Below, piece by piece: positions 9,716-17,216 of a DNA stretch of 64,000 bases; position 1 is the first letter of the stretch, and every line of letters starts with the position of its first letter. The DNA is from Geobacillus subterraneus (GTDB taxonomy: Bacteria; Bacillota; Bacilli; Bacillales; Anoxybacillaceae). A model generated the notes under the pieces. The model was not told where the DNA came from, searched no databases, and saw nothing but the letters and a program-made list of their open reading frames with translations. The stretch spans positions 2,728,001 to 2,792,000 of the forward strand of contig NZ_CP014342.1 in the NCBI RefSeq assembly GCF_001618685.1, in the 5' to 3' direction. Both the position numbers and the translations under genes were made by a program.

Positions 9716-10702
9716 TTGACGTTGGATACAGGCACACACGTTTTAATGGGAGTGGCGCTCGGCAGTCTTGCCTCGCTTGATCCCGTCATCGCCCACGACC
9801 CGCTCTTATCCCACGCCGTACTGATCGGCGCGCTCGCCGGCTCGCAAGTGCCGGATATTGATACGATTTTAAAGTTGCGCAATAACGCCAAATATATTCG
9901 CAACCACCGCGGCGTGACCCACTCGATTCCTGCCGTCGTTCTTTGGCCGCTGTTGATCGTCGGCGTGATGATCGCCGTCTATCCGGATACGGATTGGCTC
10001 CGCGTTTGGCTTTGGACGTTCGCCGCTGTCGCTTTTCATGTGTTTGTCGATATTTTTAACGCTTACGGGACGCAAGCGTTGCGCCCGTTCACGAAAAAAT
10101 GGATCGCCCTTGGCGTCGTTCATACGTTTGATCCAATCATTTTTGCGCTCCATTTGCTCGGAATTGGCGGGCTGTTTCTCGGCCTCCACCCCGGTTATAT
10201 GTTTTTCGCCATCTATGTGCTCGTCGCCGCGTATTACGCGCTTCGCTTCCGCCAGCAGGCGAACATAAAACGGCTCGTCCGCGCCTCGCTCGACGGCGTG
10301 ACCGAGATCATCACCGTGCCGACATGGCGGCCGCGCGAATGGCACTTAGCCATTTCAACAGACAACGAATTTTATGTCGCCCGCGCCAAACGCGGCCACC
10401 TTTTCATTCTCGATCGTTTCCAAAAGCGGCCGCTTCCCGACCACCCGGTCATGAATGCGGCGAAACGCGATGAAAATGTCGCCGCTTTTTTATCCTTTTC
10501 CCCGGTATACCGTTGGGAAATGAATGAGTATGACGACTATTACGAAGTGCGCTTTACCGACTTGCGCTACCGGAGCAAAGGATATTATCCGTTCGTTGCT
10601 GTCGTTCAGCTTGACCGCAACCTCCGTATTGTCAGCTCATACACCGGATGGATTTTCAGCGAAGGAAGGCTGCGAAAAAAACTCGAGCTCGCTCCAAACT
10701 GA
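9716..10702 (+). CDS. yfhP: YfhP-like membrane-bound metal-dependent hydrolase
   Basis: A 328-residue protein of the YdjM/YfhP (DUF457) family. It begins with the family signature DTGTHVLMGVALG. A PDIDTI motif near residue 46 and an NHRGVTHSIPAV motif near residue 62 supply conserved Asp and His residues, presumed metal ligands. About four membrane helices follow up to residue 175, then a soluble C-terminal domain. The start is TTG at 9716 or a second TTG at 9722, both after AAGGAGG. In B. subtilis yfhP lies beside mutY; here the formate module separates them. B. subtilis YfhP is reported to regulate the yfhQ/yfhR/sspE region, but I see nothing in the sequence that proves it. Confidence 0.85.
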   Translation: MTLDTGTHVLMGVALGSLASLDPVIAHDPLLSHAVLIGALAGSQVPDIDTILKLRNNAKYIRNHRGVTHSIPAVVLWPLLIVGVMIAVYPDTDWLRVWLWTFAAVAFHVFVDIFNAYGTQALRPFTKKWIALGVVHTFDPIIFALHLLGIGGLFLGLHPGYMFFAIYVLVAAYYALRFRQQANIKRLVRASLDGVTEIITVPTWRPREWHLAISTDNEFYVARAKRGHLFILDRFQKRPLPDHPVMNAAKRDENVAAFLSFSPVYRWEMNEYDDYYEVRFTDLRYRSKGYYPFVAVVQLDRNLRIVSSYTGWIFSEGRLRKKLELAPN

Positions 10703-10824
10703 CAATGGCCGCCAGCGCCTCTGTTTGTCCCAACAATTTGCATACATAAGCGCGCGCGGTGATCCCATAATAAAAATACGTGTTGGTCATCCAACACGAG
10801 CACGCCATAAGGAGGGAATGTGCC

Positions 10825-10985
10825 GTGCGGAATAAGGAGCACAACTTCCCGAATCAAAACAACAACAAGTTCGAAGGCGAGCCGCGCGCCAAAGCCGATT
10901 ATGCGTCAAAACGGGCTGACGGCACGACCAACACCACCCGCAAGAACGGATGCGCGCCTCGGGGGAACGAAGCGACTTCTTTTAA
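10825..10985 (+). pseudogene. sspK: sspK, minor small acid-soluble spore protein, frameshifted
   Basis: From a GTG at 10825 (AAGGAGG nine bases upstream) the frame reads [20 protein letters not shown] and continues through [14 protein letters not shown], an unmistakable SspK. After about codon 35 the frame is lost. The expected [16 protein letters not shown] followed by TAA appears one frame over, ending at 10985. The span is 161 nt, one short of a multiple of three, so a single base is missing near 10932-10938, in an ACACC/CACCC run. Unshifted, the frame runs on to 11091 with unrelated residues. It is either a recent inactivating mutation or a sequencing error. Confidence 0.8.
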
Positions 10986-11059
10986 TCGTGAACAAAACCG
11001 CGGGAGCATGGCGCCATCTGCCATGTTCCGCGGCATATTCCGCAGCGAGGTGAACAGTC

Positions 11060-11221
11060 ATGGGTCACCATCGGCGCAAGGCGTTTTATGACAACTTTTA
11101 CTCCAATCCGTTTCAACAGCCATGGGCCAACCCGAAGCATGCCCATTCGCAAGTAAACGGCGAAACGCAACAAACGCTCGACCTCATCATTTTAGAACGG
11201 CAGACGCGCAAGCAGTCATAG
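11060..11221 (+). CDS. Small YpzG-like protein
   Basis: A 53-residue basic protein ([18 protein letters not shown] at the N-terminus, then [16 protein letters not shown]). The NPKHAxxQVNGxT core resembles the YpzG family of small Bacillaceae proteins, probably expressed during sporulation. GAGGTGAACAGTC lies before the ATG. A strong terminator follows immediately at 11225. It stands right after the sspK remnant on the same strand and may share its transcript. The function is unknown and the family name is tentative. Confidence 0.65.
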   Translation: MGHHRRKAFYDNFYSNPFQQPWANPKHAHSQVNGETQQTLDLIILERQTRKQS

Positions 11222-11224
11222 CCG

Positions 11225-11256
11225 AAAAAACCTAGGGGCCATCCCCTAGGTTTTTC
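11225..11256. terminator. Bidirectional terminator
   Basis: The stem AAAACCTAGGGG with CCCCTAGGTTTT and a short loop, with T-runs in both directions. It lies between the convergent YpzG-like gene and yfhH. Confidence 0.9.
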
Positions 11257-11374
11257 CTTTCGAACCTCAGCCTGCCTTCCATGCCGCCTGCCGCCCAGCA
11301 ATAGCAGAAGAGGCGTGCTTTCGGGCGTCAACCCTCCCGCCTTCCTCCGAGCCGATCAAACAGTATTTCTCCCC

Positions 11375-11710
11375 TTACGGCAAGTTCGGCTTTCGCAGCA
11401 ACGAGATCGGCAGCGCTTCCTCCTCTCCGTTTCCTTTCAGCCGCCATCCCCAAGCAAACACCCCTTTTAAATAGCGCACTTTAAAATACTCCCCCGGCGC
11501 CCCTTCGATTTCATAGATCTCCCCGGGCTGAAAATCAGCTGGATTCATCATATACGCTCGCGCCATAGCGATTTTCCGCTCATAAACAGCGTATTCGTTC
11601 ACCATGCCCATCTGTTCCGCCTTGCGCGCTTTTTCCGTTAAGACGGCGATTTCTTGCTGCAGTTCTTCTTTTGTCATTTCGCTATACCGTTTTTGTTCCT
11701 CTTTAAGCAT
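11375..11710 (-). CDS. yfhH: YfhH protein (DUF1811)
   Basis: A 111-residue protein. The N-terminal half is helical and charged (YSEMTKEELQQEIAVLTEKA). The C-terminal half is a small beta barrel-like segment (PGEIYEIEGAPGEYFKVRYL), typical of the YfhH/DUF1811 family, which has a structure but no assigned role. GGGAGATGGTCCAAC precedes the ATG. It lies 49 nt downstream of recX on the same strand, the same neighbourhood as in B. subtilis, so the two are probably co-transcribed. Confidence 0.85.
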   Translation of the reverse strand: MLKEEQKRYSEMTKEELQQEIAVLTEKARKAEQMGMVNEYAVYERKIAMARAYMMNPADFQPGEIYEIEGAPGEYFKVRYLKGVFAWGWRLKGNGEEEALPISLLRKPNLP

Positions 11711-11759
11711 GTTGGACCATCTCCCTTTTTTCTTTTTTCAACGGTGAAACAGCCCTTTT

Positions 11760-12590
11760 TCAGCTTTTTGGCCGCGGCGGCCACCGGTCATCATCTTGCC
11801 TGCGCAGCCATTCGTCGATCAAAGCAAGCGAAAACCCCTTCCGGTAAAGAGCTTGGCGCATTTTTTGCTCATAAAGCGGGCGCGGGTGATGCGCATAGCG
11901 GCGATGAATCTTTTCTGCCTGAATGTGCAGCGCCTCCCGCTCTTCCTCCTCGGTGCCGCTCCTCTCATCCGCTAGGACGACGGCGGTGACTTCAGGAGAA
12001 AACCCCCTGCGCACCAGCTGCTGCTTTACTCTCTCCAAAAAGGCGCGGGCCGACTCTGCCCGCCGTTGTTTTTTCGCTTTTTCGTAAAGCGAGCGGGCCG
12101 CCGCAACTTGTTCGCTGAACGGATATTCGTCTAAACTTTGTTCAATCGCAGACGCGGGTACGCCAAGCCGCTCAAGTTCGGCTCGGATGAGGCGTGGGCC
12201 TTTGGCAGATGTGTTTTTTTGCGTGCGCACGTAAGCGGCAGCGAACGCCTCATCATCGACATACCGCTCGGCGCGAAGTTTCCTGAGCACTTCCTCAATG
12301 ACCGGGTCGGCGACGCCTTTTTTTCTTAAGTGCCCGATAATTTCATGCTCCGAGCGCATCCGATGCGCCAAAAAATAGAGCGCTTGCTGGTACGCTTTTT
12401 TTACTCCATCGGCATAGACGATATCGCGAAGAAGGTCATCATCGATGATCATCCCTTTTTTCAAACGGAACTCGAGCAAGACATCTTGGTCGACCGTCAG
12501 TTTTAACGGCGTCTCATCATCGCGGTGAATGACGATCGTAAACCGCTCGGCGTTTTCCTTTGTCACAGCGATGTCGACAATCGTCCCCAT
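11760..12590 (-). CDS. recX: Recombination regulator RecX
   Basis: A 276-residue, mostly helical RecX protein with the tandem three-helix repeats of the family (for example AYQQALYFLAHRMRSEHEI near residue 66 and RKLRAERYVDDEAFAAAYV near residue 103). RecX binds RecA filaments and adjusts recombination and the SOS response. AGGAGGAACGAAAG precedes the ATG. Length agrees with Gram-positive RecX (about 265-275). Its upstream region now adjoins the end of a decayed tnpB element at 12639, which may have altered its promoter. Confidence 0.92.
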   Translation of the reverse strand: MGTIVDIAVTKENAERFTIVIHRDDETPLKLTVDQDVLLEFRLKKGMIIDDDLLRDIVYADGVKKAYQQALYFLAHRMRSEHEIIGHLRKKGVADPVIEEVLRKLRAERYVDDEAFAAAYVRTQKNTSAKGPRLIRAELERLGVPASAIEQSLDEYPFSEQVAAARSLYEKAKKQRRAESARAFLERVKQQLVRRGFSPEVTAVVLADERSGTEEEEREALHIQAEKIHRRYAHHPRPLYEQKMRQALYRKGFSLALIDEWLRRQDDDRWPPRPKS

Positions 12591-12638
12591 CTTTCGTTCC
12601 TCCTCTCCTTTATCTTACCATAGAGAGGAATTCTCGAC

Positions 12639-13366
12639 GTGAACTACCCCCACTTAATTTTCTAGCGAAAATTTGAAGTGGGGGCTTCCAAAGAAGTTTG
12701 ACTGCTTCAAGCAATCCTTATTCTTTGAGGCGTGTCCACTTCGCCGCTAGAGCATAAGACACTCAGGTCTACAGCTTTACTTTTCTTTAAAATGTTTAAT
12801 GCGCCATTGACATCAGCATTAATTAGTTTGCCAGACTTTGTTCGATACAAGCCGCGCTTAATACGTTTGCCGCTGAACTTATATTCTTTTGGATTGTCGG
12901 CATTATATTCAGGAATCTCATCGCCGTCAAAAAAGCTGGCTTGAGACGTATATGATTCTTCCTGTTTCAAGAATTCAATGCCGTAAAATTCACAAAGATA
13001 TTCTAATTTTTCTTTTATGTTACCGAGAGGAATATTGACAAAGTTTTGATTTGTCTTTTTTCCTAGATTAATATTGCGTTGTAATGTTTCCGCATAGCCA
13101 ATGACAAGTTTGCCAATTTACAATCCGACGTTGTACATGTTCTTGGCAATATGGCACAGTTCTCGAAGAGTCAAGTATTCTTCTTTGGTCAAACCATTTA
13201 GCTGTTGTTTGATACAAAAATACATGTTTTCACCTCCCATCTAACTATATGATACTATATTTTACTGAATCTATCCTATTTTCAGCAAAATATAGTTAAG
13301 GCGATTCATCTCCCACTTACTCCGCTTCGCTTCGTCGAAGTGGGAGTCTTCTCGCCTAATTAAGAT
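12639..13366 (-). mobile_element. Internally deleted IS200/IS605-type element
   Basis: About 728 bp between two subterminal hairpins. On the minus strand the 5' end has a CTCCCACTT...AAGTGGGAG hairpin (13311-13347) and the 3' end a CCCCCACTT...AAGTGGGGG hairpin (12645-12687) followed by GTAGTTCAC. No tnpA is present and tnpB has lost its middle. Palindromic ends without long inverted repeats are typical of IS200/IS605 transposons. The insertion lies between recX and yfhF, which are neighbours in B. subtilis. Confidence 0.8.
12707..13225 (-). pseudogene. tnpB remnant with internal deletion and in-frame stop
   Basis: From the ATG at 13225 (AGGTGAAAAC upstream) 35 residues match a TnpB N-terminus (IKQQLNGLTKEEYLTLRELC). 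A TAA follows at 13118-13120. The same frame then resumes with IGKLVIGYAETLQRNINLG, QEESYTSQASFF and INADVNGALNIL, which are the RuvC-II and C-terminal parts of TnpB. About 200 residues, including the first catalytic Asp region and the zinc-finger area, are missing. The protein cannot be an active RNA-guided nuclease. The 3' end could still encode a guide-type RNA running into 12639. Confidence 0.85.
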
Positions 13367-13381
13367 AAAGGAGGAAAAACT

Positions 13382-14275
13382 GTGCACATTGCCATCAATG
13401 GCGGAACCGGGCTCATCGGTCAGGCGCTCGCCCGCTACTTTTCTGAACAAGGGCATGACGTTTATATTTTCACCCGCTCTCCACAGCCTTCTAACGGCAA
13501 TATCCATTACCTTTCCTTCAACGACAGCCGAAAACCGGACTCCATCGATGTGGCCGTGAACTTGGCCGGCGAGCCGCTCAACCGAAAGCGCTGGACGGCG
13601 AAACAAAAAGCCGTGATTGTTGACAGCCGCCTTCAGACTACCGAAGCAATGGTTAAGTATATCCACACGCTATCTAAACGCCCAGCGCTGTTTATTAACG
13701 CGAGCGCCATCGGCGTTTACGGCACCTCCGACTCCGCTATGTTCACCGAGCAAACGGACGAGTATGGGGCTGATTTTCTCGCGAAAACGGTCCGAGCGTG
13801 GGAAGCAGCGGCCCGTCCAATCGAACAGCTCGGCATCCGCACCGTCTACGCCCGGTTTGGCGTCGTCTTCGCCCGCCACGGCGGCGCCTTGCCGATGATG
13901 GTCATGCCTTACCGTTTGTTCATCGGCGGCCGGGTCGGCAGCGGACGGCAATGGCTGTCATGGATTCATCTTAAGGACGTCGTCCGTGCAATCGCTTATA
14001 CCATCGAACATGACAAGCTGTCGGGTCCGGTCAACTTCACCGCGCCCCATCCGGTGCAAATGGACGAGTTCGGTCGTACGGTCTCCCGCCTGCTTCGCCG
14101 CCCGCACTGGCTTCCGGTTCCTGCGGCAGCACTTCGCCTTCTCCTCGGCGAAATGAGCATGCTTGTTACGGACGGGCAACGCGTCATTCCAGAAAAGCTG
14201 CTGCAAGCCGGGTTTCGCTTTTCATTTCCAACGTTAGAAGATGGTCTCACGGATTTGTTTTTGCCGCAAAGCTGA
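13382..14275 (+). CDS. yfhF: YfhF-like NAD-dependent epimerase family protein (TIGR01777 type)
   Basis: A 297-residue extended short-chain dehydrogenase-like protein. The Rossmann motif [11 protein letters not shown] starts near residue 7. [13 protein letters not shown] near residue 60 and [11 protein letters not shown] near residue 102 are hallmarks of the TIGR01777/YfcH/SulA family. The C-terminal domain contains [13 protein letters not shown] end residues. The start is GTG at 13382 after AAGGAGGAAAAACT. The substrate is unknown in this family. In B. subtilis yfhF is divergent from recX, as here. Confidence 0.9.
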   Translation: MHIAINGGTGLIGQALARYFSEQGHDVYIFTRSPQPSNGNIHYLSFNDSRKPDSIDVAVNLAGEPLNRKRWTAKQKAVIVDSRLQTTEAMVKYIHTLSKRPALFINASAIGVYGTSDSAMFTEQTDEYGADFLAKTVRAWEAAARPIEQLGIRTVYARFGVVFARHGGALPMMVMPYRLFIGGRVGSGRQWLSWIHLKDVVRAIAYTIEHDKLSGPVNFTAPHPVQMDEFGRTVSRLLRRPHWLPVPAAALRLLLGEMSMLVTDGQRVIPEKLLQAGFRFSFPTLEDGLTDLFLPQS

Positions 14276-14400
14276 CAAAAAATATCCAAAAAAAATTAAC
14301 AAAAAAGCAATTCCCTTTTTACATCTAATCGTGTATGATAAAGAAGACCTCAGGGCAGTTGTTGTTTATAACCGCATACGGATAGGAATAAAGGGAAGGC

Positions 14401-14522
14401 AAATGGTGCGCCACCAGCGCTCGCGCTGGTTCTAGTGGGTTCGATTCCCACCCCGAAATTTTTTTAATGAAGTTTTAATAAAAAAATTTCGAGGGTGGTT
14501 TCCTGCTAGGAGGCTGCCCTCG
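14401..14522 (+). promoter_or_regulatory. Structured leader with short ORF before the GNAT gene
   Basis: Between yfhF and the acetyltransferase lie, in order: a 10-codon ORF (ATG 14403 to TAG 14435, MVRHQRSRWF) with AAGGGAAGG before it; an overlapping CCAGCGC/GCGCTGG hairpin; a GTGGG/CCCAC hairpin whose loop is the tRNA T-loop-like TTCGATT; a long CGAAATTTTTTTA/TAAAAAAATTTCG stem; and a CGAGGG/CCCTCG hairpin just before the AAAGGAGG of the next gene. The arrangement resembles leader-peptide or RNA-structure control. I do not recognise a known RNA family. Confidence 0.4.
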
Positions 14523-14544
14523 GTATCCAAAGGAGGGATTGGCC

Positions 14545-15099
14545 ATGCTGAAAAAACGCGAGCTGCAAGACTGCCATGCGCTGTATGAGCTGATGGTGCA
14601 CCCGGATGTCTTCCCTTTTGTGCGCCAGAAAGCCGGCTCGTACGAAGAGTTTTTGTTTATGACGAAACAGCTCATTGAAGCGGAAGAACGCGGCGAGCTC
14701 ATTTCGCGCACGATCTTGGACGAATGGGGAAACCCGATCGGCACGATCAGCCTCTTTGATATCGAAGATGGCGCCGGCTTTTTAGGGACGTGGCTTGGCA
14801 AACCGTACCACGGGCTCGGCTACAACCGGCGCGCCAAAGAGGCGTTTTTCCATGAACTATTTTATGAACTTTCCATCGAAACGGTATTTTTGCGCATCCG
14901 CAAAGTCAATGTTCGCTCGATTAAAGCGGCGGAAAAGCTGCCATATGTGGCGCCAGCCAATGAAACGCGGCGGGCGCTGCTCGAGCAAATCGGGGCGGAC
15001 GTGTACAATTTGTATGAAATTACGAAAGACAACTATACGCTTTATACGATGCGCCATCCCTCCTTCACACTTGAAGAGGAACAACGAAAAGAGGCGTAA
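14545..15099 (+). CDS. GNAT-family N-acetyltransferase
   Basis: A 184-residue RimJ/RimL-like acetyltransferase. The acetyl-CoA-binding region is LGTWLGKPYHGLGYNRRAKE near residues 81-100. It is followed by ETVFLRIRKVNVRSIKAAEK, the usual strand-helix pair of GNAT proteins that act on protein N-termini or small molecules. The ATG at 14545 lies 8 nt from AGGAGG; a TTG two codons earlier is too close. It is preceded by an unusual structured leader (14401-14522) and followed by a terminator at 15124. The substrate is unknown. Confidence 0.85.
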   Translation: MLKKRELQDCHALYELMVHPDVFPFVRQKAGSYEEFLFMTKQLIEAEERGELISRTILDEWGNPIGTISLFDIEDGAGFLGTWLGKPYHGLGYNRRAKEAFFHELFYELSIETVFLRIRKVNVRSIKAAEKLPYVAPANETRRALLEQIGADVYNLYEITKDNYTLYTMRHPSFTLEEEQRKEA

Positions 15100-15123
15100 G
15101 CGCGGGAGGCCGCATGACGATCC

Positions 15124-15158
15124 AAAAAGAGGCTGTCCGTCCGGACATCCTCTTTTTT
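15124..15158. terminator. Bidirectional terminator after the GNAT gene
   Basis: The stem AAAAAGAGG-TGTCCG with CGGACA-CCTCTTTTT, symmetrical in A and T runs, 25 nt past the GNAT stop. Confidence 0.9.
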
Positions 15159-15229
15159 ATGCATAAAAGCGGCTCATATCGTCCAAAATGGAACTGAAGG
15201 AATATTGATGCAAAGCGAGGGAACGAGCG

Positions 15230-15358
15230 ATGGCGGAAAAACGAAAACGCGAAAAAGCAAAACATACGCTGACAAGCGCCCAGGAAGTGAGCTATGCCCG
15301 CGATTTTAAAATGGCCGACCAAGCAGGCGGGTATACGGCTAAAAAGGCGCGCCATTAG
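15230..15358 (+). CDS. yfhE: YfhE-like small sporulation-region protein
   Basis: A 42-residue basic protein: MAEKRKREKAKHTLTSAQEV then YARDFKMADQAGGY. The TLTSAQEVxYxxxFKxADxAGGY core is the YfhE family signature. AGCGAGGGAACGAGCG precedes the ATG. It sits between the GNAT gene and yfhD, in the B. subtilis order yfhF-yfhE-yfhD. The function is unknown. It is too short for many gene finders. Confidence 0.8.
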   Translation: MAEKRKREKAKHTLTSAQEVSYARDFKMADQAGGYTAKKARH

Positions 15359-15448
15359 AAACGATTGCTATTTATACAACCGCTTTGTCCTTGCCATCCT
15401 AATGAATGAATCGTACGATTCACCACTTTTCGATAGGGGGCATGGACG

Positions 15449-15634
15449 ATGGGCCGATCTCGCGGACAACGGGCACGTGACAAAAACAAGGCGACTTTGC
15501 CGCAGGTGCCGAAACAACTGAAATCCGACGGCATTGACGTCGAGTATTCCGAAGAATTTGCCGACCATGAAGACCTCGAGGCGCAAGCGCGCGCTGCAGC
15601 AGCTGGCATCCGCCGGCAAGAACGCAAACGGTAA
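15449..15634 (+). CDS. yfhD: YfhD-like small protein
   Basis: A 61-residue protein beginning MGRSRGQRARDKNKATLPQV, with an acidic middle (DVEYSEEFADHEDLEAQARA) and a basic tail. This matches the YfhD family of Bacillaceae proteins expressed in the forespore. AGGGGGCATGGACG lies before the ATG. A terminator follows at 15642. The function is unknown. Confidence 0.85.
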   Translation: MGRSRGQRARDKNKATLPQVPKQLKSDGIDVEYSEEFADHEDLEAQARAAAAGIRRQERKR

Positions 15635-15641
15635 CCGAACA

Positions 15642-15670
15642 GGGTGTCCCGCTTAACGGGGCACCTTTTC
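15642..15670 (+). terminator. Terminator of yfhE-yfhD
   Basis: The stem GGGTGTCCCG with CGGGGCACC, loop CTTAA, then TTTTCC. It starts 8 nt after the yfhD stop. The 186 nt from here to 15857 hold nothing recognisable. Confidence 0.85.
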
Positions 15671-15856
15671 CTATGACGTGGGCACTTTGTTGACATGCAG
15701 ACGTTTTGCGGATCATCCCCTATGCCCGAAAGCAAACCATACGATCTTTTCTCCTTAGCGATTCATTTGCCGCGTGCCTGCCATTCCCCTTCCGCCCTCG
15801 CTGGCAGTCAGAAACGTTCCTTTGGAATTGAAGATCACTCCCATTGTCTCAACCGG

Positions 15857-16687
15857 TTACACTATCGTTTCCCCTTCCAACTCGAGCATTTGGCTGTATC
15901 GCCTGTAAAACAGTCCGAGCTCCCCTTTGTAATTAGGCTTCCATGGTTTTTCTTTACCGCAATAATGAATGAAGACCGTATGCTCCTCAATCCAAGACAA
16001 GTCATGCTTTGGATTCGGCAACAGCTGTAAAAGGTCATAGTAACGGGCATCGTAATTGTAGCGGTAGCCGTCGACCGGTTTGATTTTGTCCCAATACAGC
16101 CCGTTAAGCACGTCTTGATCCGGGAGGACAAGCTTAAACCGGTTGTCGCGAATGAACTGGTAAATCTCCTCTAGCCGGACGTGTTGCCGCATCATCGCTA
16201 TATCCATCATCATTACGCCTGTGTTGAAATAGCCTTTGGCATTCGGCGTCTTTAACCGAAGTTTGTTGAACAAGTTGGCCACTTTCGTGGAATGTGTATG
16301 TTCGGCAGCGATAAACCAATTCCCTTCAAAATCCATCTCATACAACTCATCGATCGGGTTAATGGCGACAATATCCGGGTCAAGGTACAATACACGCTCG
16401 ACATCCGAAGGCAGAAACAAATGGGCCGCCAGCCGGTAATACATCTCGGCCGTATAGTGGCGAAACACCGGAGCGTCATGAAACAGTTGCGGGTCGACAT
16501 AAATCGGCACCAGTTCATGCCCTTGCTTGCGCACGAAATCACTAAGCGCCCGGATCTCCTCCTCCGCAATGCGCGAATAAAGCAAATAAAACGTAAACGG
16601 GCGCCGATTATTGCAAAATAACGAACGCATGAGCACTTTCAACGGCGGAAGATAATTAGCGTCTGTCGTCACTAAAATGCGGAACAT
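15857..16687 (-). CDS. Family 8 glycosyltransferase (GspA-like)
   Basis: A 276-residue GT8 enzyme, retaining, GT-A fold. The N-terminus FRILVTTDANYLPPLKVLMR is the UDP-sugar-binding strand-loop. RVLYLDPDIVAINPIDELY near residue 95 contains the metal-binding DxD. GYFNTGVMMMD near residue 150 and FIHYCGKEKPW near residue 245 complete the family pattern. It resembles B. subtilis general stress protein GspA and lipopolysaccharide-type galactosyl/glucosyltransferases. The acceptor is unknown. It is monocistronic; its own promoter must lie in 16690-16930. Confidence 0.88.
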   Translation of the reverse strand: MFRILVTTDANYLPPLKVLMRSLFCNNRRPFTFYLLYSRIAEEEIRALSDFVRKQGHELVPIYVDPQLFHDAPVFRHYTAEMYYRLAAHLFLPSDVERVLYLDPDIVAINPIDELYEMDFEGNWFIAAEHTHSTKVANLFNKLRLKTPNAKGYFNTGVMMMDIAMMRQHVRLEEIYQFIRDNRFKLVLPDQDVLNGLYWDKIKPVDGYRYNYDARYYDLLQLLPNPKHDLSWIEEHTVFIHYCGKEKPWKPNYKGELGLFYRRYSQMLELEGETIV

Positions 16688-16932
16688 GCACCATCACTTC
16701 CTTTGCGTCATCGTTTCCCCTTTCTTTACAATTATATATAGATACAGGCGAATGTTGCGCGCTTTTGGTCTCAGCCAGCGATGTTTTCTTGCCGCCCGCT
16801 GCAATCGGCCGCCTCTCCTTTTGTTTGAAAAAGGGGATCAACTCCTATGCCGTCAGCACAGTGAAACGCATCTTTGCTGTCTCCCTAACCAATTTTGCCG
16901 TCACATATTTTCCAGGATTAATATTTAGACTA

Positions 16933-16961
16933 TTTACAATTATCCAATAAAATTTTATAAT
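16933..16961 (+). promoter_or_regulatory. Sigma-A promoter upstream of the CoA-transferase gene
   Basis: TTTACA (16933-16938), a 17-bp spacer and a perfect TATAAT (16956-16961). The transcript would start near 16968 and carry a leader of about 250 nt to the ATG at 17217. The rest of the 16688-17216 gap holds no gene that I can support. Confidence 0.75.
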
Positions 16962-17147
16962 AACGATAGCGAGCTGTCTCCTGCCAGCTTGGCCGCTTGT
17001 GCAGACCAGACGGCCGCGCCATCTGTTCGTCCCGCTGCCTATCAGGCAACGTCGGTTGACTGCGTTCATTTTCATATCACCGTCACCAAAAAAGAACTGT
17101 GCGGTCTGACGGCATCTCCGCGCCGGGATGCCCCCTCAGTCCGCTTG

Positions 17148-17191
17148 AGCCGGTTCCTGTTTCGCACTTTTTGCAAGGAACCGGCTTTTTG
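17148..17191 (+). terminator. Terminator hairpin in the CoA-transferase leader (attenuator)
   Basis: A 10-bp perfect stem AGCCGGTTCC with GGAACCGGCT is followed by TTTTTGC. It lies 26 nt before the start codon and downstream of the promoter at 16933. The nearest upstream gene is on the other strand, so it acts on this transcript only. Confidence 0.7.
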
Positions 17192-17216
17192 CATGTGAAA
17201 GAAAGGAGGGAATCCG

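Noticed and set aside
10776..10800. Terminator between yfhP and sspK (CGTGTTGG/CCAACACG hairpin)
   Set aside because: The T-rich side is on the minus strand, where no gene ends; it may be a promoter-region palindrome instead.
14436..14460. A tRNA gene, because of the perfect T-arm-like hairpin
   Set aside because: No acceptor, D or anticodon arm can be assembled in the normal order; kept only as part of an unexplained structured leader.
14473..14525. T-box leader, because of an AGGGTGG sequence before the GNAT gene
   Set aside because: The full T-box antitermination sequence, specifier loop and terminator are missing.
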